Assembly: GCA_009784565.1 (NCBI GenBank)
Contig: WRBL01000029.1
Coordinates: forward strand, 1-33,082
Direction of reading: 5' to 3'
DNA: 33,082 bases
Source: Streptosporangiales bacterium
GTDB lineage: Bacteria > Actinomycetota > Actinomycetes > Streptosporangiales > Streptosporangiaceae
Below the pieces are notes generated by a model, which searched no databases, was not told where the DNA came from, and saw nothing but the letters and a program-made list of their open reading frames with translations. Made by a program: the position numbers and the translations under genes. Of this stretch, positions 14,128 to 20,926 are shown in pieces (the first letter of the stretch is position 1; each line of letters starts with the position of its first letter).

Positions 14128-15543
14128 ATGCCCAAGGGCTCCAGGCAGCGGCGGCTGAAGAAGGAGCGGGAGCGCCTGAGGCGGCGCTCCGCCCAGGAAG
14201 CGGGGCCGGAGGCCGGAACCGGAGGGCGCACGGTCCGCGAGCCGCGCTCGGAGCGGGAACGGGCCGCCGCGACGGTAAGCGAGACGCTGGACGCCCTGTG
14301 CCGGGGGGACGGCGCCGCCTGCGACTCCGGCCTGGCCCGGCTGGCCGACACCGAGTCGCCGGACTGGACGGCCGAGGTCAGCCGGTGCGTGACCGGAACG
14401 CTGCGCCAGCTCGTGACGAACGCCTGGCGCGGCGGCTGGCAGCCCGCCGAACTGGCCCGGCACATCGACCGGGAGCTGTCGCAGCCGCACGCGTCGGTGC
14501 TGTCGGACATGATCACGGGCGAGATGCGCGGCTACGCCCCGGCCACCGTGGACGACCGGTGGGCGGCCCAGGTCGCGGCGCTGCCCGTGGCGGTGCCGGA
14601 CGCCGGGGACGCCGATTACCTGACCGAGTGGCACGCGCGGGCCGGCGCGAAGACGCCCCTGGGCGGGATGCTCGGCACGGTCGCCGTCGCGATTGAGACG
14701 CTGCATCAGCTCCAGCACCTCGGCGTCCTGGAGAAACTGCTCCCGCTGCCCGGGACGCCGGCCACCGCCCGGAGAGCCGGCCAGCCGAAGCCGCGGACGG
14801 CCGGGAAACCAGCCGATGACCGGGTGCTGAGCCGGATCCGCGCGCTGCTGTCCAAGGCGGAGTCGACCGAGTTCTCCGAGGAGGCCGAGGCGCTGTCGGG
14901 CCGGGCCCAGGAGCTGATGGCGAAGTACAGCATCGACCACGCGCTGCTGGCCGCCGCCGAAGGAGACGAGGAGAAGCCCGGCGGACGCCGCCTCCCGGTC
15001 GACAACCCGTACGAGTCGCCCAAGGTCCAGCTGCTCACCGAGGTGGCGCGGGCCAACCGCTGCCGTACCGTCTGGATCAAGGAGCTGGGCCTGGCCACCG
15101 TCATCGGCTTCGACGCCGACCTGGACGCGGTCGAGCTGCTGTTCACGTCGCTGCTGGTCCAGGCGAACACCGCGATGATGCGCACCGGCGCGAAGAAGGA
15201 CACTGGCGGGCGGTCCCGGACCCGGGCGTTCCGGCAGTCGTTCCTGATCTCCTACGCCTACCGCATCGGCGAGCGGCTGTCGGAGGCCGCCGACAGCGCG
15301 GTCCAGGAGGCGACGCGGGAGCAGCCGGCCGGGCGCGAGTCCGGCCCGGCGGGCCCGGGGACGGACCTGGTGCCGCTGCTGGCCGCGCGCGAAGAGGCGG
15401 TCGACGACGCCCTGGAAGAGATGTTCGGCGGCAGCCTCGTCAAGAGCCGCACCGTCCGGGCCACCGACCTGGAGGGCTGGAACTCCGGCCGCGCCGCCGC
15501 CGACCTGGCCTCCCTCAGCAACCGCGACCAGGTCACGGACTAG
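14128..15543 (+). CDS. DUF2786 domain-containing protein
   Basis: A 471-residue soluble protein starting at ATG 14128, with AGGGG nine bases ahead. The N-terminus is very basic (MPKGSRQRRLKKERERLRRRS), suggesting nucleic-acid contact. A helical region of about residues 50-210 contains repeated Trp and Arg residues (TNAWRGGWQPAELARHIDREL). The DUF2786 signature lies at about residues 231-275 (RVLSRIRALLSKAESTEFSEEAEALSGRAQELMAKYSID). A C-terminal domain (about 285-471) includes TVIGFDADLDAVELLFTSLL and SYAYRIGERLSEA. DUF2786 proteins are found in bacterial chromosomes and in phages and have no established activity. In full form this gene appears intact. The adjacent MazG-like gene is divergent, so shared regulation is possible. 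Confidence 0.82.
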   Translation: MPKGSRQRRLKKERERLRRRSAQEAGPEAGTGGRTVREPRSERERAAATVSETLDALCRGDGAACDSGLARLADTESPDWTAEVSRCVTGTLRQLVTNAWRGGWQPAELARHIDRELSQPHASVLSDMITGEMRGYAPATVDDRWAAQVAALPVAVPDAGDADYLTEWHARAGAKTPLGGMLGTVAVAIETLHQLQHLGVLEKLLPLPGTPATARRAGQPKPRTAGKPADDRVLSRIRALLSKAESTEFSEEAEALSGRAQELMAKYSIDHALLAAAEGDEEKPGGRRLPVDNPYESPKVQLLTEVARANRCRTVWIKELGLATVIGFDADLDAVELLFTSLLVQANTAMMRTGAKKDTGGRSRTRAFRQSFLISYAYRIGERLSEAADSAVQEATREQPAGRESGPAGPGTDLVPLLAAREEAVDDALEEMFGGSLVKSRTVRATDLEGWNSGRAAADLASLSNRDQVTD

Positions 15544-15579
15544 CCGCCCCCGCGCAGCCACTCCCACGCTAAGTTCGCT

Positions 15580-15612
15580 GTTCGCGTTGCCCCGGCAACA
15601 GGAATCGCGAAC
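15580..15612. terminator. Nested inverted repeats between convergent genes
   Basis: An outer repeat GTTCGCG (15580-15586) and CGCGAAC (15606-15612) encloses an inner perfect hairpin, GTTGCC and GGCAAC (15586-15599) with a two-base spacer. It follows the DUF2786 stop by 37 bases and faces the methyltransferase gene end at 15694, so bidirectional termination is likely. Only one of the two stems can form fully at once. Confidence 0.45.
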
Positions 15613-15690
15613 ATAAGCGCCAGCGCCAGCGGAGCCGCCGACGGGGGCGCCGACGGAGGCGGGGGCGCCAGCGGACGGGGGAGGGGAGCG
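15611..15690. repeat. GC-rich low-complexity repeats, GCGCCAGC-like units
   Basis: A run of imperfect units (GCGCCAGC, GCCAGCG, GGCGCCGAC, GGGGGCGCCAGCGGACGG) fills the gap after the nested hairpin up to the end of the methyltransferase gene. I see no coding signal in it; it is probably slippage-prone noncoding sequence. Confidence 0.5.
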
Positions 15691-15693
15691 GCC

Positions 15694-16521
15694 TCAGCGT
15701 TTGAGGGCGACGATGCCGTGGACGGGGACCGGGCGCACGGGGCGGGGGTCGGCGGGGTCGGGGCGCCAGTCGGTGATCGGGACCACGCCCGGCGGGACCG
15801 GCTCCAGGCCCGCCGTGAGCGCCTCGACCTCCGCGGCGGAGCGCAGGGCGAGGGGCTGCCTGGGCAGCATTATGTTCCAGGTGCGCAGCGCCGCGTCCAG
15901 TTCCTCGTCCATGTCGCTGGCCAGGTGGTAGATCGCGACGTAACTGCCGGCCGGAACGGCCTTCGCCAGGGACGAGACCGCGTGGGCGGCCTGCCCGGCG
16001 TCGGTGACGTAGGCCAGCGTGAACATGAGCAGGACCGCGACCGGCTGGCTGAAGTCCAGGGTGGCGCCCGCCCCGGTCACGACCGCCTCGGGGTCGCTCA
16101 GGCCGGCGTCGACGTAGCCGACGGCGCCGCCGGGTGCGGACTTCATCAGGGCCCGGGCGTGGGACAGGACCATCGGGTCGTTGTCCACGTACGCGATCCG
16201 GCATTCGGGCGCGAGCGACTGCGTCACCTCGTGGGTGGCACCCCGCAGCGGCAGGCCGGCCCCGATGTCGAGGAACTGCCGGATGCCCGCCTCCTCGACG
16301 AGGAACCGCAGGACGCGCCGCCGGTAGGACCGCGCGGCCGGGGAGATCCCCGAGATGCCGGGCGCGGCCGTGGCCAGGGCCCGGGCGGCCCGGCGGTCGG
16401 CCTCGAAGTTGCTCTGGCCTCCGTACAGGCAGTTGATCACCCGCGGGGCGTGCGCCACCTCGGTGTTGATGAGCGAGGCTTTCGCCCGGCGTGTGGCGTC
16501 TTCTGCCCAGTCGTCGGCCAT
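15694..16521 (-). CDS. SAM-dependent methyltransferase, DUF574 (Methyltransf_19) family
   Basis: A 275-residue protein starting at ATG 16519-16521. The N-terminal family pattern HAPRVINCLYGGQSNFEADR is recognisable as the actinomycete-specific DUF574 group (usually VWNYLLGGKDNF). The SAM-binding site follows: FLDIGAGLPLRG (motif I), RIAYVDNDPMVLSHARAL (acidic loop binding the ribose) and PVAVLLMFTLAYVTD (motif IV region). The C-terminus ends PVPVHGIVALKR. The substrate of the family is unknown, though members are often clustered with DUF397 and Scr1-like regulators in developmental loci, as here. No Shine-Dalgarno sequence is visible. The 8-bp palindrome GTTATAAC (16523-16530) lies one base upstream of the start and could be a regulatory site. 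Confidence 0.88.
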   Translation of the reverse strand: MADDWAEDATRRAKASLINTEVAHAPRVINCLYGGQSNFEADRRAARALATAAPGISGISPAARSYRRRVLRFLVEEAGIRQFLDIGAGLPLRGATHEVTQSLAPECRIAYVDNDPMVLSHARALMKSAPGGAVGYVDAGLSDPEAVVTGAGATLDFSQPVAVLLMFTLAYVTDAGQAAHAVSSLAKAVPAGSYVAIYHLASDMDEELDAALRTWNIMLPRQPLALRSAAEVEALTAGLEPVPPGVVPITDWRPDPADPRPVRPVPVHGIVALKR

Positions 16522-16601
16522 TGTTATAACTTAACGCCGCCAGGTCCGGCTGTTCACGCTTTGAACTACTCCGAACACCGCGATGCCCGGCGGGACGCGG
16601 T

Positions 16602-17507
16602 TCAGGCTTCGCGGATCATGCGCCCGATGAAGTCCCGGGTGTCGGCGGGGGTGAGGGCGGCGATGGTGAGGTTGGCCATCGCCTCGGAGTAGCGTTCCAC
16701 GTCCTCGGTCTTGTCCAGGTACAGGGCGCTGGTGAGCTGCTCCAGGTAGACGATGTCGGGGACCTCGTTCTCGCCGAAGCGCAGCAGGGTGAACGCCCCG
16801 CCCGCGGCGGCGTGGGCACCCCAGGCGAACGGGACGACCTGCACGGCGACCCCGGGCTGGTCGGCGCGCTCGGCGAGCTGCTTGAGCTGGCCGCGCATGA
16901 CGGCCCCGCCGCCCACCGGGCGGCGCAGGGCTCCCTCGTCGATGATCAGCCATACGTGCGGCGGGCTGGGCCCGTCGAGCAGCCGCTGGCGCCGTATCCG
17001 CAGGTCGACCCGGCGGTCGATCTCGTCCTCGGGCGCGCCGGAATAGCCCAGCAGCGTGACTTCCCGGGCGTACTCCTCGGTCTGGAACAGGCCGTGCACG
17101 AACTGAAGCTCGAAGCCGCGGATGCTGGAGGCGGCGGCCTCCAGGCCGATATAGTCCTGCAGCCAGTCGACCATCACGTCGTCGTAGCCGGCCCACCAGC
17201 CGGGGGAGCCGGACTGCCGGGCCAGCGCCAGCATCGTGGACCGCTCGGTCTCGTCGGTGACCCCGTACAGGTCGAGCAGGTCGGTGACGTCCCGGACCTT
17301 GATCCCTACCCGGCCGTTCTCCATCCGGCTGATCTTGGACCGGGACGCCCGGATCGTGGTCCCCGCGATGCTGGTGCTGACCCCCGAGTCCGTCCGCAGC
17401 CGCTGCAGCCTGGTCCCGAGCATGACGCGTGCCATCGTCGGCCCCCGGGTGACGGGCGCGTTCTCAGTCGGAGTGGTGCGTCGGGACGGCTGGCGGATGA
17501 TGCTCAT
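16602..17507 (-). CDS. Helix-turn-helix regulator with DUF5753 domain
   Basis: A 301-residue cytoplasmic regulator. The XRE-type HTH domain lies at about residues 25-85 (MLGTRLQRLRTDSGVS, then SRSKISRMENGRVGIKVRDVTDLLDLYGV). The C-terminal DUF5753 domain follows at about 110-295 (GLEAAASSIRGFELQFVHGLFQTEEYAR, RRQRLLDGPSPPHVWLIIDEGAL, VVPFAWGAHAAAGGAFTLLRFGENEVPDIVYLE). In Streptomyces such proteins act together with a small DUF397 partner encoded next door, often as a toxin-antitoxin-like or developmental switch; here the DUF397 gene is 96 bases upstream on the same strand. The chosen ATG (17505-17507) has GGAG seven bases ahead; ATG 17435 (MARVMLGTRL) is an alternative that would remove the unstructured first 24 residues. 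Confidence 0.9.
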   Translation of the reverse strand: MSIIRQPSRRTTPTENAPVTRGPTMARVMLGTRLQRLRTDSGVSTSIAGTTIRASRSKISRMENGRVGIKVRDVTDLLDLYGVTDETERSTMLALARQSGSPGWWAGYDDVMVDWLQDYIGLEAAASSIRGFELQFVHGLFQTEEYAREVTLLGYSGAPEDEIDRRVDLRIRRQRLLDGPSPPHVWLIIDEGALRRPVGGGAVMRGQLKQLAERADQPGVAVQVVPFAWGAHAAAGGAFTLLRFGENEVPDIVYLEQLTSALYLDKTEDVERYSEAMANLTIAALTPADTRDFIGRMIREA

Positions 17508-17603
17508 CGGGTTGCTCCGGCCCTTGCGGGCGCCGTGCCGTGAGCGCCCTAGGCTGCTACTGACGGGTAATTCGAGGTGCTTTCATCCTCGTATGAGACG
17601 ACC

Positions 17604-17843
17604 CTACCTCGTCATCACGCTCAGGTCGTCGAACTCGCCTTTCTTCGCCCCTGTCAGAAATGCCGAGACCTCGGCCCGCGTGTAGATCAGCGCGGGCCCC
17701 GCGGGATGCCGGGAGTTACGGACGGCGACTGTTCCGTCCGGCAGCGCGGCGACCTCAACGCAGCTTCCGGACGGGTTGCTGGTGCTGCTCTTGCGCCAGT
17801 CCGCCGTGAGCTGGTCGGCCGGAATGCCGTTTTCGGCGTGCAT
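17604..17843 (-). CDS. DUF397 domain-containing protein
   Basis: A small acidic protein of 79 residues with the standard DUF397 pattern: ADWRKSSTSNPSGSCVEVAAL, TVAVRNSRHPAGPALIYTRAEVSAFLTGAKKGEFDDL. It starts at ATG 17841-17843 with a strong AAAGGAGA site five bases ahead. DUF397 proteins are short beta-rich partners of HTH/DUF5753 regulators in actinomycetes, where the pair can behave as a toxin-antitoxin-like module. The companion regulator follows on the same strand. The 96-base gap allows an internal promoter. Confidence 0.92.
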   Translation of the reverse strand: MHAENGIPADQLTADWRKSSTSNPSGSCVEVAALPDGTVAVRNSRHPAGPALIYTRAEVSAFLTGAKKGEFDDLSVMTR

Positions 17844-17955
17844 CGTTCTCCTTTGCCGTCGGGTAGCGGGTAAACCCCGCCTGCGCGGTGCAGCATAAGC
17901 AATCCGGCGGCCCGTGAGACGGCATTTAAATGAGGGGTGAAGAACATGCGTTCCG

Positions 17956-17970
17956 CGCCCCTCCGGGGCG
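17956..17970 (-). terminator. GC-rich hairpin downstream of the PNPOx-like gene
   Basis: A perfect 6-bp stem, CGCCCC and GGGGCG, with a TCC loop, lies 14 bases beyond the stop of the PNPOx-like gene. It is a likely transcript end for that gene, and it also separates it from the upstream region of the DUF397 gene. Confidence 0.4.
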
Positions 17971-17984
17971 GAGTATTTCCGGGT

Positions 17985-18404
17985 TCAGGCCTGCCGGACG
18001 CGCCTGCCGGTGATGCGCGACGGGGTGATCCGCACGTACATCTCCCGCTCGCCCCCGGCCCAGGTCACCAGGCCCGCGTCGCGGTAGGCGTCGCGCTCGG
18101 CCCCGGTGAGGTGATGGGCCGGGCCCTGCATGAGTACGCTCCAGCCCTGCTGCCGCTCCGGGTCCAGGTCATCGATCTCGAACGCCACCCGGTACTCGGC
18201 GCCCTCGATGCCGGTGCGCAGGTCCTGGTCCAGGGCGCCGTGCTCGGCGGTGCGGAACACGACCGACCCGTCGATGATCCGGTAGTTCACCGGCCGGATG
18301 GCCAGCCCGCCTCCGGTGCCGTAGGCGATGCGGCCGACCCCGCCGGGGGAGACCAGCCGCAGGCACTCCTCGGAGTCCATTTCCTCGATCACGCGCTCAG
18401 GCAT
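17985..18404 (-). CDS. Pyridoxamine 5'-phosphate oxidase-like (FMN-binding split barrel) protein
   Basis: A 139-residue cytosolic protein of the PNPOx-like split-barrel superfamily. It opens MPERVIEEMDSEECLRLVSPGGVGRIAYGTGGGLAIRPVNYRIIDGSVVFRTAEHG, a pattern common among small actinobacterial PNPOx-like/F420-binding proteins that use FMN or F420. The end ITPSRITGRRV closes the barrel. The Mycobacterium family members with this pattern include deazaflavin-dependent reductases; I cannot say which cofactor is used here. The ATG 18402-18404 is chosen because GGGAGG lies 11 bases upstream; a GTG at 18438 would add 12 residues. It diverges from the marR gene, with 128 bases between the start codons. 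Confidence 0.85.
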   Translation of the reverse strand: MPERVIEEMDSEECLRLVSPGGVGRIAYGTGGGLAIRPVNYRIIDGSVVFRTAEHGALDQDLRTGIEGAEYRVAFEIDDLDPERQQGWSVLMQGPAHHLTGAERDAYRDAGLVTWAGGEREMYVRITPSRITGRRVRQA

Positions 18405-18509
18405 CTCCGGTGATCCCTCCCGATGTCCGCTGGTCGTCACTATACGCAGTCACCTTTACCCGGGACGGTAGCCGCTATCCGTTCGGCGTGATGTTCCGCC
18501 GGGTATTAA

Positions 18510-18538
18510 TTGCCTATAGCATTGATTGCACTATGCAA
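18510..18538. promoter_or_regulatory. Imperfect inverted repeat overlapping the marR start, possible autoregulatory operator
   Basis: The arms TTGCCTATAGCA (18510-18521) and TGCACTATGCAA (18527-18538) are inverted and match at nine of twelve positions. The repeat spans the marR start codon (18533). MarR proteins usually bind such dyads over their own promoter. There is no Shine-Dalgarno sequence ahead of the ATG, and TAGCAT at 18517-18522 could act as a -10 element, so a leaderless transcript with an operator across its start is possible. Confidence 0.4.
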
Positions 18539-19003
18539 GAATCTCCGGAGAGCGCGGACGCCGACCTCGTCGACGCGGTCCTGACCGGATCCCGGGCCAT
18601 GATCGCGGTCGCCGTGCGGTCCCTGAGCGGGCTGGCCGAGGACATCACCCTGGCCCAGTACCGGACCCTGGTGGTGCTCGCCTCGCGCGGCCCGCAGAAG
18701 CTGGCCGACCTGGCCGCGTGCCTCGGCGTCACCCCGCCGACGGCCGGCCGGATGTGCGACCGCCTGGCCCGCCGGGAGCTTGTCGGCCGGCACCGGGAGG
18801 AAGACGACCGGCGCGTGGTGCGGATCTCCCTCACCCCGGCCGGACGGGACATCGTCGACGAGGCCACCCGGCAGCGGCGGGTCTACATCGCCGAGATCCT
18901 GGCCGGGCTGCCCCCCGCGCGGCGGCGGGAGGCGGCGGCCGGGCTCCGGGCGTTCGCCGAGGCGACCGGAGAAGTCCCCGATAGCGAGTGGCCGGGAGTA
19001 TGA
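18533..19003 (+). CDS. MarR family transcriptional regulator
   Basis: A 156-residue winged-helix regulator from ATG 18533. The N-terminal helices (ADLVDAVLTGSRAMIAVAVRSL) give dimerisation. The DNA-binding region includes LAQYRTLVVLASRGPQKLADLAACLGVTPPTAGRMCDRLARRELVGR, and the wing HREEDDRRVVRISLTPAGRDIV carries the conserved D-x-R. Its stop codon overlaps the start of the ClC gene (ATGA), so the two are one transcription unit, and it most likely controls the expression of the channel. No typical ribosome-binding site is present. An inverted repeat overlaps the start codon. MarR proteins respond to small phenolic or oxidative signals; the ligand is unknown here. Confidence 0.9.
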   Translation: MQESPESADADLVDAVLTGSRAMIAVAVRSLSGLAEDITLAQYRTLVVLASRGPQKLADLAACLGVTPPTAGRMCDRLARRELVGRHREEDDRRVVRISLTPAGRDIVDEATRQRRVYIAEILAGLPPARRREAAAGLRAFAEATGEVPDSEWPGV

Positions 19004-20814
19004 GCAAGGATTCCGACAGCACGCGGCGCCTGTCCGGGCGCGCCGGAGCATGGGTGAAAAGCCTTCCGTACCTGCCGAAATGGCTGGTGCTGGGCGGCGT
19101 GATCGGCGTCATCGCGGGCGCCGGCGCGATCGTCTTCTACGAGGCGCTGACGCTGGCCACCCACTTCTTCCTCGGCTACCTCGCCGGGTATCACGCCCCG
19201 GCCCCGGCGGGGGAGGGCGGCGGCGCCGGCGACTCCGGGTTCGCCCGCCCCTGGGCGATTCCCCTGGTCGCGGTCCTCGGCGCCCTGCTCGCGGGCTTCA
19301 TCGTCTTCACCTGGGCTCCCGAGGCCGAGGGACACGGCACCGACGCCGCCATCGACGCGGTCCACAAGAACCCCCGCATGATCCGGGTCCGGGTCGTCAT
19401 CATCAAGATCGTCGCCTCGGCGCTGACGATCGGGTCCGGCGGGTCCGGCGGCCGGGAGGGGCCGACGGCGCAGATCAGCGCCGGGTTCGGGTCGCTGCTG
19501 GCCCGGGTCCTCGACCTGTCCCGGGAAGACGGGCGGATCGCCGTCTCGGTCGGCGTCGGGTCCGGCATCGGGGCGATCTTCGGCGCGCCGCTCGGCGGCG
19601 CGGTCCTGGCCGCCGACATCGTCTACCGCGACGACTTCGAGGCCGAGGCGCTGCTGCCCGGCCTGTTCTCCTCGGTGGTGGCGTGGGGCGTGTTCGGCTC
19701 CGTCTTCGGGTTCCGGCCGCTGTTCGCGATGCCGTCCTTCCACTTCACCCACCCGCTGCAGCTGGCGTGGTTCGCGGTTCTGGGCGTCGTCGCCGGCTTC
19801 CTGGGGCTGCTGTATTCCAAGTCGTTCTACGGCGTCACCGGCCTGAGCAAGCGCCTCCCGTTCAGCCGGAAACTGCACCCGGCCGTCGGCGCCCTCGGCG
19901 TGGGCCTGCTCGCGCTCGGCCTGCCGCAGGTCCTCAGCACCGGGTACGGCTGGATCCAGGAAGGCCTCCTGAACCAGCTGGCCCACATGCCGCTGATCAT
20001 CATCCTGCTGCTGCCGTTCGCGCGGATCCTCGCGACGTCGCTGTCGATCGGCACCGGAGGCTCCGGCGGCGTGTTCGGCCCCGGAATGGTGATCGGGGCG
20101 TTCACCGGCCTGGCCGTGTGGCGGCTGCTGGAGCCGGTCGCGCCCGACGTCGGGCACGACCCCGCGCCGTTCGTGGCCATCGGGATGATGGCGCTGTTCG
20201 GCGGGATCGCCCGCGCGCCGCTGGCCAACATCCTCATGGTGGCCGAGATGACCGGGAACATCGAGATCATCGCCCCGGCCATGGTCGCCGTCGCCCTCGC
20301 CACCCTCATCGTCCGCCGGTTCGACGACAGCATCTACCGCTCCCAGCTCGGCACGCGGGCCGACTCGGCGGCCAGCCAGCTCGAGTCCGGCCTGACCCTG
20401 CTGCCCGTGCTCGAGGTCGCCGCGGCCGCGGTGCCGCCGCGGGTGCTGCTCAAGGCCGGGGACCCGGCGCGCGAGGCGCTCGCCGCCCTGGGCGGCGCCC
20501 GGCTCCTGGGCGCGCCCGTCGTCGACCCGGACGGGACCTACCTCGGGACGGCCGACCGGGACCGGCTGACGGCGGCGCTGGACTCCGACGCGGAGGCGAC
20601 GGCGGGGGACTGCGCGGACCTGTCCGCGCAGACCGTCTCCGCCGACGCGGACCTGCACGAGGCGATCGACGCCCTGAACGGCGCGGGCGGGCAGTGGGTG
20701 ACGGTCACCGACGGGCAGCGCCGCGTCGCCGGCATCCTCACGGCGGGCGCGGTCGTCCGGCTCTACCGCGACGCGGTCGAGGCGTCGGAACCCGCGCGGG
20801 CCTCCGCCGGATGA
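19000..20814 (+). CDS. ClC family chloride channel/transporter with C-terminal CBS-like region
   Basis: A 604-residue membrane protein starting at ATG 19000, overlapping the marR stop. The ClC signatures are present: GSGGS at 145-149, the GREGPT segment with gating glutamate E153, GTGGSGGVFGPG (351-362) and a conserved tyrosine at about 446. About ten to eleven long hydrophobic segments occupy residues 28-440. The last 130 residues (about 475-590) have two weak CBS-type modules (ARLLGAPVVDPDGTYLGTADRDRL; QWVTVTDGQRRVAGILTAG). At the site of the E. coli internal proton glutamate E203 this protein has isoleucine (I207, in AADIVYRDDFE), with aspartate D206 beside it. This may mean it works as a passive channel. 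It exchanges or conducts chloride or related anions across the cytoplasmic membrane. I give no symbol because its function could also be fluoride or nitrate transport. Confidence 0.9.
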   Translation: MSKDSDSTRRLSGRAGAWVKSLPYLPKWLVLGGVIGVIAGAGAIVFYEALTLATHFFLGYLAGYHAPAPAGEGGGAGDSGFARPWAIPLVAVLGALLAGFIVFTWAPEAEGHGTDAAIDAVHKNPRMIRVRVVIIKIVASALTIGSGGSGGREGPTAQISAGFGSLLARVLDLSREDGRIAVSVGVGSGIGAIFGAPLGGAVLAADIVYRDDFEAEALLPGLFSSVVAWGVFGSVFGFRPLFAMPSFHFTHPLQLAWFAVLGVVAGFLGLLYSKSFYGVTGLSKRLPFSRKLHPAVGALGVGLLALGLPQVLSTGYGWIQEGLLNQLAHMPLIIILLLPFARILATSLSIGTGGSGGVFGPGMVIGAFTGLAVWRLLEPVAPDVGHDPAPFVAIGMMALFGGIARAPLANILMVAEMTGNIEIIAPAMVAVALATLIVRRFDDSIYRSQLGTRADSAASQLESGLTLLPVLEVAAAAVPPRVLLKAGDPAREALAALGGARLLGAPVVDPDGTYLGTADRDRLTAALDSDAEATAGDCADLSAQTVSADADLHEAIDALNGAGGQWVTVTDGQRRVAGILTAGAVVRLYRDAVEASEPARASAG

Positions 20815-20857
20815 TCCCGCAAGCGGGCGAATGGTGAATGCGGGCGACCGGGGAAGC

Positions 20858-20925
20858 GAATAAAAAGGATTATACGTTCGGAATCATAGTTTTTGCGGAT
20901 GTGATTACCGTCTCTGGTCGCCAGA
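20858..20925 (+). promoter_or_regulatory. AT-rich upstream region with a perfect 5-3-5 inverted repeat
   Basis: 20858-20910 is a marked AT-rich island (AATAAAAAGGATTATACG, GGAATCATAGTTTTTGCGG) in otherwise GC-rich DNA. It holds the promoter, judging from position and composition. Just before the start codon at 20927, TCTGG (20913-20917) and CCAGA (20921-20925) form a perfect inverted repeat. No ribosome-binding site is visible, so the repeat may be an operator or an RNA structure at the start. Confidence 0.4.
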
Positions 20926-20926
20926 C

